A DNA stretch of 34,666 nt from Myxococcales bacterium (GTDB lineage Bacteria > Myxococcota_A > Polyangia > Palsa-1104 > SHYY01): contig SHYY01000049.1 of assembly GCA_009692555.1 (NCBI GenBank), positions 1 through 34,666 on the forward strand, in the 5' to 3' direction. Made by a program: the position numbers and the translations under genes. Shown piece by piece: positions 22,521 through 30,709 of the stretch (the stretch's first letter is position 1; each line of letters begins with the position of its first letter). The notes beneath the pieces were generated by a model, which did no database searches, was not told the DNA's origin, and worked only from the letters and a program-made list of their open reading frames with translations.

Positions 22521-23155
22521 GATTCGAGCCCTTCGATCGAGCCCTTGCCGACCCGGATCACCTCGACCTCGTCGCGGTAGAGCGCGAGCACCGTGGAGAC
22601 ATCGGTCTCGGTGTGGCCGCCGTCGATCAGCACATCGAGGGCGTGGCCGTAGAGATCGCGCACCTCGTTCGGATCGCCCAGCGCCGCGTGGTCGGGCCCG
22701 GTGGCGGTGGTGGAGAGGATCGGGCGGCCGTAGGCGGCGAGGAGCGCCTGCGCGACCGGGTGATCGGGCACGCGGACGCCCACCGTGCGGCGCTTGTTGC
22801 GCTCGATCATGAGCGCTCGCGGTACCTCGCGTGTTGCTTCAAGTATGAATGTATAAGGACCTGGAACCAATCGCTTCATCAACCTGTATGCGCTATCGCT
22901 GACGCGGCCGTAGCGGGCGATCTCGGCGAGGTCGGGGAGGAGCAGCGCGAGCGGCTGCTTCGGCTCCATGCCCTTCATCTCGTAGAGGCGCAAGACCGCC
23001 TTCCGCGCCTCGAAGTCGCAGCCGAGGGCATACACGGTGTCGGTCGGGTAGGCGCAGACGCCGCCCTGGCGGAGGTGCTGGACCGCGTGGGCGAGCTTGC
23101 GCGGCTCGGGGTGCTCGGGGTGGACGACCAGACGCAGCATTGGATCCGCCGACAC
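22517..23155 (-). CDS. Sua5/YciO/YrdC/YwlC family protein (YciO-like)
   Basis: This 212-aa protein has the family core GGVCAYPTDTVYALGCDF, KQPLALLLPDL, LVPGPYTFILEAT and the nucleotide-binding KRRTVGVRVPDHP, then PILSTTAT. Overall length and wording (start LRLVVHPEHPEPRKL, DSAYRLMKRLVPGPYTFILE) are closest to E. coli YciO rather than the shorter TsaC. The family makes threonylcarbamoyl-AMP for tRNA t6A37; YciO members have uncertain activity, so exact function is open. The stop overlaps the start of the candidate selenoprotein (GTGA), implying coupled translation. Confidence 0.85.
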   Translation of the reverse strand: MSADPMLRLVVHPEHPEPRKLAHAVQHLRQGGVCAYPTDTVYALGCDFEARKAVLRLYEMKGMEPKQPLALLLPDLAEIARYGRVSDSAYRLMKRLVPGPYTFILEATREVPRALMIERNKRRTVGVRVPDHPVAQALLAAYGRPILSTTATGPDHAALGDPNEVRDLYGHALDVLIDGGHTETDVSTVLALYRDEVEVIRVGKGSIEGLES

Positions 23156-23168
23156 CCTACTCTATACT
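23140..23168 (+). promoter_or_regulatory. Sigma-70-like promoter for the TPR/chalcone-isomerase-like gene
   Basis: -35 TTGGAT (23140-23145), 17-bp spacer, -10 TATACT (23163-23168). The expected transcription start (about 23175) falls 2-3 nt before ATG 23178, so the mRNA would be nearly leaderless; no Shine-Dalgarno sequence is visible. Confidence 0.55.
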
Positions 23169-23177
23169 CGCCGGCAG

Positions 23178-24221
23178 ATGAACCGCCGCGCGCCCATCGC
23201 CCTCCTCGCCGCCCTCCTCGTCGCCAGCACCTCCGGAATCGTGGCCGCACGCAAGCCACCGCCGCCCGCCAGCGACGCGAAGCTGACCGCCGAGGCCTGG
23301 CAGCGCTACCGCGGCGGGATGGCGCGCTTCAACATCGACGACTACGACGGGGCGATCAAGGAGTTCCAGGCGGCCTACCTGCTGGTGCAGGACGCGAGCT
23401 TTCTCTACAACATCGCGCAGGCGTACCGGAAGTCGGACCGTCCGCAGAAGGCGCTCGACTACTACCGGCGCTACCTGCGCGGGTCGCCACCGCCGCCGAA
23501 CCGTGTCGAGGTGGAGGTGCTCGTGGCGCAGCTCGAGGCGACCCTCGGCGCTCAGGCGGTCGCGTCAGCGGCGGCCGTGGCGGCACCCGTGGCGCCGCCC
23601 GCGCGGCCGCTCCCGACGCCGCTGCCGCTGGTGGAGAAGGAGACCCAGACCGGGTTCCTCAGCCACATCACCAGCGACGGGAAGGTCTATACGCTGGTCG
23701 GGCTCGGTGCGCGCAAGGTGTACGGCTTTCGCGTCTACGGGATGGGGCTCTACCTCGACGACGAGGCGGCGCGGCCGGGGATCGGATCGCTGGCGAAGCG
23801 GGCGGGAGGCGGCGACGTCGCGCACCTGACGGCCGACGACCTCGGACAGAACTTCATCCTGCTCGGCGAGTTCGGGAAGCTCGGGCTGCTCAAGTTCGTG
23901 CGCGCGGTGTCGGGCGCCGATGTGCGCAGCTCGTACCGGGAAGCCCTGGCGGATTCGCTGAAGAGCCCGCCGCCGGCGCTGAAGGCCGATATCGAGAAGT
24001 TCGTCGCGCTGTTCAAGGGGGACGTGAAGGTGGGCGACGAGTGCACCATCCGGACCGGCGCGGACGGGGCGATCTCCGTCGAGATCGGCGGGCAGCGCGG
24101 CGTCGGGCCAACCAACCCGCAGCTGGCGCAGGCGATCTGGAGCATCTGGCTCGGGCAGCGCCCGATCTCGGCCGACCTGCGCAAGGCGCTGGTCAATCGC
24201 ATCGATACCCTGGCGAAGTAG
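23178..24221 (+). CDS. Exported TPR protein with chalcone-isomerase-like domain
   Basis: This 347-aa protein starts at ATG 23178. There is a signal peptide (MNRRAPIALLAALLVASTSG). The N-terminal third has TPR helices (FNIDDYDGAIKEFQAAYLLV, FLYNIAQAYRKSDRPQKALD, YYRRYLRG), followed by an Ala/Pro linker (residues about 125-155). The C-terminal part (about residues 160-345) reads LVGLGARKVYGFRVYGMGLY, the start of a bacterial chalcone-isomerase-like domain, and includes a GQNFILLGEFGKLGLLKFVR segment. Bacterial members have no proven chalcone isomerase activity and may bind fatty acids or act as periplasmic carriers. The fusion with TPRs suggests a scaffold partner. Confidence 0.8.
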   Translation: MNRRAPIALLAALLVASTSGIVAARKPPPPASDAKLTAEAWQRYRGGMARFNIDDYDGAIKEFQAAYLLVQDASFLYNIAQAYRKSDRPQKALDYYRRYLRGSPPPPNRVEVEVLVAQLEATLGAQAVASAAAVAAPVAPPARPLPTPLPLVEKETQTGFLSHITSDGKVYTLVGLGARKVYGFRVYGMGLYLDDEAARPGIGSLAKRAGGGDVAHLTADDLGQNFILLGEFGKLGLLKFVRAVSGADVRSSYREALADSLKSPPPALKADIEKFVALFKGDVKVGDECTIRTGADGAISVEIGGQRGVGPTNPQLAQAIWSIWLGQRPISADLRKALVNRIDTLAK

Positions 24222-24237
24222 CCTCCCCGGGGCTCGG

Positions 24238-24507
24238 TCAGCGACGGGTGCGGAAGGGCGAAGGCGAGCGGGAGGGCGGCTGCGCCGTGTCCTGGGCCGG
24301 CCAGCGGAGGTAGCCGAGGGCGAGCGCGAGCAGCCCGATGCCGACCGCGCAGCAGAGCGCCGCCCACAGGGTGCCCCAGAAGGTGCGCAGTCCGAAAAAG
24401 CGTTCGGTGAAGCTCGCGCCGCGCGGGGCGGGGCGGGTGATGAGCAGCGCGACACCCAGGGTGACGAGGGCGAAGCCGTTCAGGTAGAGGAACCAGGTGG
24501 GGAGCAT
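24238..24507 (-). CDS. Small two-TM membrane protein
   Basis: This 89-aa protein starts at ATG 24507, 2 bp after the epimerase stop, so it is co-transcribed. Two hydrophobic helices are visible (LPTWFLYLNGFALVTLGVAL and LWAALCCAVGIGLLALALGY), separated by a basic-aromatic loop (FTERFFGLRTFWG), and the tail is Ser/Pro/Arg-rich. Family not recognised. Confidence 0.65.
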   Translation of the reverse strand: MLPTWFLYLNGFALVTLGVALLITRPAPRGASFTERFFGLRTFWGTLWAALCCAVGIGLLALALGYLRWPAQDTAQPPSRSPSPFRTRR

Positions 24508-24509
24508 GA

Positions 24510-25574
24510 TCAAGCCGGCGGGAGCCAGCGCTGGGCGCGGTACCAGCGCAGGAGATCGGGAAGCTCGTCGGTGAGCCGCGGGTGATGCGGGCGGAAGCCG
24601 AGCGCGGCGAGGGCGGTGGTGTCGTAGGCGTGATCGCCCGCCAGGTAGCCGAGGAGGTCGCGATCGATCCGCGGCTGCAGCATGGGGAGGAGGTCCTGCT
24701 CGGCGCACCGCGTGGCCCAGAGGCGGGAGAGGTGCTCGTTCCAGCGGCGGCGCAGGCGGTCGGGGAGCACCCCGAGTAGCCGCAGCAGCGACGGGGGAGC
24801 AGGCACGCGGCGGCGCTCGAAGCCCATCGCTTCGCACAGGCGCGCTGCGAGATCGCTCCACGAGAGCGGGGCCTGATCGGCGCAGTTGAAGGCGCGCCCG
24901 ACGGTGTCGTCGCGCCCAAGGAGCAGGAGCGCGGCGCGCGCCACATCGGCGACGTGGACGTGATGCATCCGCGGCGCACCGTCGACCAGCGGGGCTTCGC
25001 GCAGTCCCTGGGATCGGGCGAGCGCGACGCCGGCGACCAGCGCAGCGATCCCGGAGCGCCCGCCGGGGCCGTAGCACAGCGACTTGCGGAGCACCCGCAC
25101 CGGCAACCCCCGCTCGCGCCACGCCCGCATCACCGCGCGCTCGCCCTCCCACAGCGAGGCCGCGTAGGGGGTCTGCGGGCGCTTCGGGCCGTCCTCGGCG
25201 ATCGGGGTGTGGGCGGGTAGTCCGTACACGCCCACCGACGAGACATGCACGAACGCGCCGACGCGCGCCTCGAGCGCGGCCTCGACCACCTGCTCCGTCG
25301 CGGTGACGTTGGCGGCGCGCAGATCGGTGGGGGAGAGGGCGGCGCCGACGGAACCCGCGGCGTGGATCACCGCGTCCACACCGTCGAAGAGCGGGCCCAG
25401 CGCGGTGCGCTGGAGGAGGTCGGCGACCCGGGTCTCGGCGCCCTGCCCTGCGGCGGACTGGAGCGCGGGGGCGGCGACGTCGCTGGCACGGACGCGGAGG
25501 CCCTGGGCAAGCGCCGCGCGGACGAGGTGGCCGCCGAGGAAGCCGCCCGCGCCGGTGATGAGGACGCGCCGCAT
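24510..25574 (-). CDS. NAD-dependent epimerase/dehydratase (extended SDR) with altered catalytic motif
   Basis: This 354-aa protein has the Rossmann start VLITGAGGFLGGHLVRAALA (GxxGxxG), the acidic residue after beta-2 (RASD), IHAAGSV and HVSSVGVYG with the catalytic Ser. The usual YxxxK reads Y137-AAS-L141 (TPYAASLWEGE), so the catalytic Lys is replaced by Leu. VLRKSLCYGPGG and HHVHVADVARA follow as in extended SDRs that act on nucleotide sugars or 3-beta-hydroxysteroids. Lysine loss suggests a binding-only or different-chemistry protein. It forms an operon with the small membrane protein. Confidence 0.85.
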   Translation of the reverse strand: MRRVLITGAGGFLGGHLVRAALAQGLRVRASDVAAPALQSAAGQGAETRVADLLQRTALGPLFDGVDAVIHAAGSVGAALSPTDLRAANVTATEQVVEAALEARVGAFVHVSSVGVYGLPAHTPIAEDGPKRPQTPYAASLWEGERAVMRAWRERGLPVRVLRKSLCYGPGGRSGIAALVAGVALARSQGLREAPLVDGAPRMHHVHVADVARAALLLLGRDDTVGRAFNCADQAPLSWSDLAARLCEAMGFERRRVPAPPSLLRLLGVLPDRLRRRWNEHLSRLWATRCAEQDLLPMLQPRIDRDLLGYLAGDHAYDTTALAALGFRPHHPRLTDELPDLLRWYRAQRWLPPA

Positions 25575-25642
25575 TGCGCGTAACGCTAGCGTCGGGGAGT
25601 CGAGAAGGCAAATCGCGGGAAGGAATCGGGTATCCTGCGCGC

Positions 25643-26692
25643 GTGGACAGCGATCCCATCGTCCGGTTCCTGCGCATCAAGTCGGTTCGCCGCGTCGCCG
25701 CGCTCGCCGTATTCGTGGGGCTGCTGGTGCTGTTCCGACACCTGATCCCGCTGCTGGTCTTCTTCCTCGCCTTCTCGCGCGGGCTCGGGGCGGCCTCGTC
25801 GTTCCTGGCGGCGCGGACCGGCGTGCCGCGCAAGGCGGCGCTGCTGGGCGTGGTGGCCACCCTGGTGGGCGCGCTGGCCTCCGCGGCGGCGTTCGGCGTG
25901 GGGCGCGGGATCCGTGCGGTGATCACGCTGCGGCAGACGCTGCCGGAGAAGATCGCCCTGATCCGGCAGAGCGCCCTCTACGAGCGCCTCCAGGAGTACC
26001 TGCAGGACACCGAGAGCTACCTGGAGGGCGCCAAGCACTACGCGACCAGCGCCGCCGGGTACGTCACCTCCTTCGGACGCCTGCTGCTCTACGCCACCAT
26101 CGGGCTGATCCTCGCGGTGGTCTACCTGCTCGAACAGGAGGAGCTGTCGCACTGGACACGCTCGATCGACCCGCGCTCGCTCGGCGGGGCGCTGGTGCGC
26201 TGGTTCGGGTACCTGGCCGACGCGGTGGTGGTGACGATCCAGCTCCAGATCATCGTGGCGGTCCTCAATGCGCTGTTCACGCTGCCGATCCTGATCGGGC
26301 TCGGGATCCCTCACGCCGGGCCGCTGGCGCTGCTGATCTTCGCGTCGAGCCTGGTGCCGGTGGTCGGAAATCTCGTTTCGGGAGCGGTCCTGATCCTGCT
26401 CGCCTACAACAGCCGCGGCTGGGTGGGGGTCGGCGTGTTCGTCACGCTGACGTTCGTCCTGCACAAGGTGGAATCGTATTACCTGAACCCGCGATTGACC
26501 GCGCGGCACATCCGGCTGCCGGGGATGGTGCTGATCGCCAGCCTGATCGCCTGGGAGCACCTGCTCGGAATCGTCGGATTGTTCGTCTCGTTCCCGTTCC
26601 TGTTCGTGGCCAACAAGATCCGGCAGGAAATGAAGGACGAGGACACCGACGACGCCAAGGCGGTGCAGGAGGCGCTGGAGACGACCGTTTAG
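25643..26692 (+). CDS. AI-2E/PerM family transporter
   Basis: This 349-aa protein starts at GTG 25643; a TATCCT -10-like box 6 bp upstream also hints at a short leader. About eight TM segments are visible: VAALAVFVGLLVLFRHLIPL, AALLGVVATLVGALASAAAF, and the paired C-terminal block ALLIFASSLVPVVGNLVSGA with VLILLAYNSRGWVGVGVFVT. The PVVGNL and YYLNPRL motifs are typical of the AI-2E_transport family. Members include TqsA (AI-2 export) and Na+/H+ antiporters, so the substrate cannot be stated. The gene ends 4 bp inside the convergent DHH-like gene. Confidence 0.9.
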   Translation: MDSDPIVRFLRIKSVRRVAALAVFVGLLVLFRHLIPLLVFFLAFSRGLGAASSFLAARTGVPRKAALLGVVATLVGALASAAAFGVGRGIRAVITLRQTLPEKIALIRQSALYERLQEYLQDTESYLEGAKHYATSAAGYVTSFGRLLLYATIGLILAVVYLLEQEELSHWTRSIDPRSLGGALVRWFGYLADAVVVTIQLQIIVAVLNALFTLPILIGLGIPHAGPLALLIFASSLVPVVGNLVSGAVLILLAYNSRGWVGVGVFVTLTFVLHKVESYYLNPRLTARHIRLPGMVLIASLIAWEHLLGIVGLFVSFPFLFVANKIRQEMKDEDTDDAKAVQEALETTV

Positions 26693-27651
26693 CCTGCGTT
26701 CAGCTTCGCCAGCAGCTCCTCGAGGCGCTTCTCCTTGATCGAGATCCGGGTGGGCATTCCGCCGCCGAGATCGAGCAGCCGGATGAAGTCGATCCCCGAG
26801 TCGAAGGCCGCCGCAACGGTGATCATCCCGGTGTCGCGGACGATCGCCACCGCCGCCTTCGCCTGCCCCTCGAGGAGGAGGAGCGTCTTGTCGTACTTGC
26901 CGCGGGCGTGCCGCTGCGCGTCGACGAAGACCGCCCGTCCGCGCGGCTCGTAGAACGACGCCAGCCGGCGCGCCTCCTCGGCCATCCGATCGAAGTCCGC
27001 CGCGGCCTCCCGGATCACCGCGCGGTGCTCCTTGTCGCGCATCCCACCGACGAGCCAGCGCACGATGCGGTGCTTGAGCGCCTCATCGCGGAAGTGCGCC
27101 CGGATCGCCTTGTCGCACAGCTCCCCGATCGGCCCGGGCAGGCCCATCCGGGTGTCCACCGCCCGCGCGTCGTCGTCGGCGCCGGCGTAGGGCTCCACTC
27201 CGCCCAGGATCCACTTGGCCGCCGCGTAGAGGCCGTCGAGATCGCTGTGCGCGACCACGGTGTCGACGGGACCCGCGGCCGCCACCACCTCGGGCGTGAC
27301 CATCTCCGGGCAGGCGCCATGCTCCTGCTTGGTCGCCAGGACGAAGCGCGGATCGCCGGCGAACTGCACGTGGCGCTCGTGATCGTGGTGGTCGATCCAC
27401 GCGGCGAGGCGCGAGCCCAGCGCGGCGATGAAGGGCCCGGTCATCTCCTCGAACGGCGTGCCCATCCCGTCGGCGGTGAACGCGATATCGAGCACCGCCA
27501 CCCGCCCGCGCAGGGTCTTGGCGTCGGGGAGGTGGCGCGGGGTGGCGAAGATCACATCCGGCATCTCCGGCATCTCCGGCCTCTCCGACACTTTGAGGGC
27601 CTGCGGCCCCCCCGTCCTTCGGCGGGGGCCCAGCATGCGTCGGGCGGGCAT
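26689..27651 (-). CDS. DHH-superfamily phosphoesterase-like protein
   Basis: This is up to 320 aa. Signs of the family: AVLDIAFTADGMG, the central WIDHHDH (DHH motif), VVAHSDLDGLYAAAKWILGG (SDLDG, the first metal-site motif displaced in order) and a C-terminal glycine motif region DLGGGMPTRISIKE. DHH proteins hydrolyse phosphodiesters such as nanoRNA or cyclic dinucleotides. Here the motif order differs from the canonical RecJ pattern, so catalytic competence is uncertain. The start is ambiguous: ATGs at 27651 and 27564 are in frame, the latter inside a short CCGGCATCT repeat that gives MPEMPEMP-like residues. Confidence 0.6.
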   Translation of the reverse strand: MPARRMLGPRRRTGGPQALKVSERPEMPEMPDVIFATPRHLPDAKTLRGRVAVLDIAFTADGMGTPFEEMTGPFIAALGSRLAAWIDHHDHERHVQFAGDPRFVLATKQEHGACPEMVTPEVVAAAGPVDTVVAHSDLDGLYAAAKWILGGVEPYAGADDDARAVDTRMGLPGPIGELCDKAIRAHFRDEALKHRIVRWLVGGMRDKEHRAVIREAAADFDRMAEEARRLASFYEPRGRAVFVDAQRHARGKYDKTLLLLEGQAKAAVAIVRDTGMITVAAAFDSGIDFIRLLDLGGGMPTRISIKEKRLEELLAKLNAG

Positions 27652-27740
27652 CTCGACAGCCTAGTCCAGTCCCCGCCCGGGCGCACCGATCGCGGCGGTT
27701 TTTTCGGCGCGATTTTTCGCGCGATTTTTCGCTGGCTTTT

Positions 27741-27768
27741 TTGCTACCGGTGGCACCGCGTACATACT
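27741..27768 (+). promoter_or_regulatory. Sigma-70-like promoter with leaderless spacing
   Basis: -35 TTGCTA (27741-27746), 16-bp spacer, -10 CATACT (27763-27768), then ATG 8 nt downstream at 27777, with no Shine-Dalgarno sequence. Upstream, repeated CGCGATTTTT blocks (about 27708-27729) form an AT-rich tract that could act as an UP-like element. Confidence 0.45.
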
Positions 27769-27776
27769 AGCTCGCA

Positions 27777-28799
27777 ATGCGGTCCCTTCCGGTGGCGCTC
27801 GCCTTCATCGCCCTCGTCACCGTCGCCCTCGTCGCCGTCGGTCCCGCTGCCGTCGCGGGCGCCGCCCCGCCCGACGCGGGCTTCCACCTCGAGCCGAAGG
27901 CGCAGATCGACGACGTGTTCGGCGACGCCTCCGACTACCGGCGGGTGGTCGATCATTTCCTGCAGCTCACCGACGCGATGCAGCGCACCCGCGACGACTT
28001 CGCCCGCGCGGTGCAGGCGACGCTGGCCGATCTGCGCCCCCCGCCGGGGAGCGAAAAGAAGACGACGGCCCGCTCGCGCAAATGCCCCGAGGCGACGGTG
28101 GCAACCACGTATGCCCGCGCGGCCACCCTCGGGCAGGAGTACCTCCGCACCGGCCGCGAGCTGACCCGCTACTACGACCAGGTGCGCGAGTACGACCGCC
28201 TCGGTGAGACCATCGGGCTGACGCCGGACTATCGCTGGAAGGTGAAGAAGGTGCTCCAGCAGTACAGCTCGCTCCTGGTCGACTACCGCGAGATGAAGGT
28301 CGCGTTCCACGACCAGCTGGCCGACGAGCTGCGCTACATGGGCTGCAACCTCGACAAGCTCGCCGCGCGCGCCGGCGCCCCGGGCGCGAAGGACGAGGCT
28401 TGGCCGTCCCCTGGCGAGCTGGGCGCCCCGGGCGTGCCGGCGGTGGGCGAGAAGGGCCCGCTGCCGTTGCCGCCGCCCCCGCTGACGGCCAAGGTCACAC
28501 CGGCAGACAAGGCCGATCCGATCGACATCTCGCCGACCAGCCGCGCCGGCATCCTGTTCTACATCGACAACACGCGCTGCCAGAAGGGCACCCGCGTGGC
28601 CCTCGACGGCAAGCCGCTCGGCGATGTGCCCGCCGCCACCCGCTCGGCCTTCTCGACCACCCCGGGCCCGCACGATCTCTGCCTGATCGCCGAGGCCACC
28701 GACGCGAACGCCGCCGGGGCGAAGAAGTGCGGCGACCCGGGGACGGTGCGCAAGAGCTACCTGCACGAAGGCTGGACGATCGCGCTGCGCTGCGACTAG
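27777..28799 (+). CDS. Exported helical protein, unknown function
   Basis: This 340-aa protein has a clear signal peptide (ALAFIALVTVALVAVGPAAV, cleavage near AGAAPP). Residues 40-200 are predicted helical (YRRVVDHFLQLTDAMQRTRD, KVKKVLQQYSSLLVDYREMK). A Pro-rich linker (PLPLPPPPL) leads to a compact C-terminal region with paired Cys (NTRCQKGTRVALDGK, LCLIAEATD, KKCGDPGTVR and RCD at the end) that looks beta-rich. No family recognised. It converges with the TPR gene 17 bp away, with no terminator hairpin seen. Confidence 0.7.
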   Translation: MRSLPVALAFIALVTVALVAVGPAAVAGAAPPDAGFHLEPKAQIDDVFGDASDYRRVVDHFLQLTDAMQRTRDDFARAVQATLADLRPPPGSEKKTTARSRKCPEATVATTYARAATLGQEYLRTGRELTRYYDQVREYDRLGETIGLTPDYRWKVKKVLQQYSSLLVDYREMKVAFHDQLADELRYMGCNLDKLAARAGAPGAKDEAWPSPGELGAPGVPAVGEKGPLPLPPPPLTAKVTPADKADPIDISPTSRAGILFYIDNTRCQKGTRVALDGKPLGDVPAATRSAFSTTPGPHDLCLIAEATDANAAGAKKCGDPGTVRKSYLHEGWTIALRCD

Positions 28800-28815
28800 G
28801 TGTACGACCGATCGC

Positions 28816-30606
28816 CTACTGCGAGCCGACGCCCGAGCGCTCCGAGCCGTAGCGCTTCTCGAGGTCGATCAGCAGCGCGAGGTTGTGCATCGCGTCGGGG
28901 TGGGCCGGCTTGCGCTTGAGCGCGGCCTCGAAGGCCTGGCGGGCGTCGTCGAGGCGTCCGAGGCGGAGGTGGATCACCCCGGCGAGGTAGAGGCACTCGG
29001 CGTCCTCGGGGTCGAGATCGGCGGCGATCTTGACCTCCGCCAGCGCCCGCTCGCGCTCCTTGCGCGCGTTGAGCACCAGGGCGTAGTTGAAGTGCGCCTT
29101 GGGGCGCGTCGGGGCCCGCTCGACCGCGCGCGAGAGGTACCAGTTGGCGGTGCCGAGATCGCCGCGCTTGTAGGCCAGCGCACCGAGATCGGTCCACGCC
29201 TCACCGACGTGGCGACGGTGGAACTCCGCCGCGGCGAGCAGGGTCTGCTCGGCCTTCGTGTCGTTGCCCGCGTCGATGTAGGCGCCGGCGAGGAGGAACA
29301 CCGGGCGCGGGTCCTCGGGGGCGAGGTGGCGCACCCGCTCGTAGGCGGCGATCGCCTTCTCGGGCTCGCCGACGCGGCGGTAGAGATCGCCGGTGAACTT
29401 GAGCGCCTGCACGTGGCGCGGGTGCCTGGCGAGCACCTCCTCGTAGACCCCGAGCGCGTCGCTGCTCTTGCCGAGCCGCATCAGCGCCGACCCGAGGTCG
29501 AGACGCGCGTCGGTGTCGTCGGGGGCGAGGTCGGTGACGCGGCCCAGCTCCTCGGCCAGCTCGGCGATCTCGCCCCGCGCGGCGTAGACCTGCGCCAGCA
29601 CCCGGCGCGCGGCGACGTGACGGGGCTGCGCGGCGACCACCTCGCGCAGGTTCGCCAGGGCCCGGTCGAGCTCGCCCCCCTCCCACTCCAGCTGCGCGAC
29701 GAGGAAGCGCATCTCGATGTCGGCCGGTCGCGCCGCGAGCGCCTTCGTCGCGAGCTCCAGCGCCGGTTGGCGGCGGTTGTCGGCGCGGTAGAGGCGCGCC
29801 AGCCCGACCAGAGCGGCCCAGTAGTCGGGGCGAATGTCCAGGGCGTGCGCATACTGCCCTGCCCCCTTGCCGCGCTCGCCGCGCTGGAGGTGGATCAGCC
29901 CCATCAGGCGGTGCGCCTCGGCGAACTTCGGGTCGATCAGCAGCACTTTCGCGAGCAGCTTCTGCGCTGCCGGGAGGTCGGGCTGCTTCGCGCCGGAGCC
30001 CCCTCCGAGGCCATGGAACAGTCCCTGCGCGCGGCCGTAGAGGGTGAAGGCGTAGAGATCCCGGGTCGGGCGGCGCTTCAGGCCCGCCAGGGTCTCCCCC
30101 TCCACGCCGAGGCCGGCGCGCTGGAGCGCGGCGAGGAGCGCGTCGTCGAGCAGATCGAGGAGCGCCTTGCTCTCGCCGATCGCCTCGGCGGTCCCGATCT
30201 CCTTCAGCTGCGGCACGCCGTCGCCGCTCACCTCCAGGACGCGCACCGCCACCTGCGCCTTCCAGTTCGGCCGGCCGAACGATCCCGCGATCACGAAGCG
30301 GGCGCCGGCGTCGCGCGCGCGCACCGCGACCCGCGCCTCGTCGAGCTTCTGCGGAGATCCCTCGAGGATCGCCGGCCCGTAGACCGCTCGCAGGCGCGGG
30401 TGGGACTCCAGCTTCTCCGCCACCGTGGTCGCCAGCGCCGGCGCCATCCAGTCGAGCTGCCTGACCGGCGAGGTGTTCTCGAAGGGCACCACCAGGTAGC
30501 CGTCCGGCGCGCGCGGCGCGGTGGGTGGCAGCGGGGGTGCGGCACCGGCGACGCCCAGGAGGCCAGGAAGGGAGATCAGGGCGAGCGCCGTGCGGGAAAA
30601 CCTCAT
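28816..30606 (-). CDS. Exported multi-TPR protein with TolB/CsgG-like N-domain
   Basis: This 596-aa protein starts at ATG 30606. There is a signal peptide (FSRTALALISLPGLLGVAGA). Residues about 35-190 read YLVVPFENTSPVRQLDWMAP and FVIAGSFGRPNWKAQVAVRV, like the TolB-N/FlgO/CsgG-type domains that precede TPRs. About nine TPR units follow (residues 235-585), for example AEAHRLMGLIHLQRGERGKG, ARLDLGSALMRLGKSSDALG and AECLYLAGVIHLRLGRLDDA. It is likely a periplasmic or outer-membrane scaffold. It is divergent from PBP1A across 103 bp, so a cell-envelope role is plausible but inferred. Confidence 0.82.
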   Translation of the reverse strand: MRFSRTALALISLPGLLGVAGAAPPLPPTAPRAPDGYLVVPFENTSPVRQLDWMAPALATTVAEKLESHPRLRAVYGPAILEGSPQKLDEARVAVRARDAGARFVIAGSFGRPNWKAQVAVRVLEVSGDGVPQLKEIGTAEAIGESKALLDLLDDALLAALQRAGLGVEGETLAGLKRRPTRDLYAFTLYGRAQGLFHGLGGGSGAKQPDLPAAQKLLAKVLLIDPKFAEAHRLMGLIHLQRGERGKGAGQYAHALDIRPDYWAALVGLARLYRADNRRQPALELATKALAARPADIEMRFLVAQLEWEGGELDRALANLREVVAAQPRHVAARRVLAQVYAARGEIAELAEELGRVTDLAPDDTDARLDLGSALMRLGKSSDALGVYEEVLARHPRHVQALKFTGDLYRRVGEPEKAIAAYERVRHLAPEDPRPVFLLAGAYIDAGNDTKAEQTLLAAAEFHRRHVGEAWTDLGALAYKRGDLGTANWYLSRAVERAPTRPKAHFNYALVLNARKERERALAEVKIAADLDPEDAECLYLAGVIHLRLGRLDDARQAFEAALKRKPAHPDAMHNLALLIDLEKRYGSERSGVGSQ

Positions 30607-30674
30607 CCCACGATTGTGCGGCGCGCCCGGGTGATCGCAACTTCCTTGGGGCCCGCGCCCGGGCGGCGCGAAAG

Positions 30675-30703
30675 TTGACGGGGCGCTCCGGTGGGCACAC
30701 CTT
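30675..30703 (+). promoter_or_regulatory. Possible promoter for PBP1A gene
   Basis: A near-consensus -35 TTGACG (30675-30680) lies 29 bp upstream of the GTG start; the -10 at 17-bp spacing (CACCTT, 30698-30703) is poor. There is no Shine-Dalgarno sequence before GTG 30710. Confidence 0.3.
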
Positions 30704-30709
30704 TTCCAC

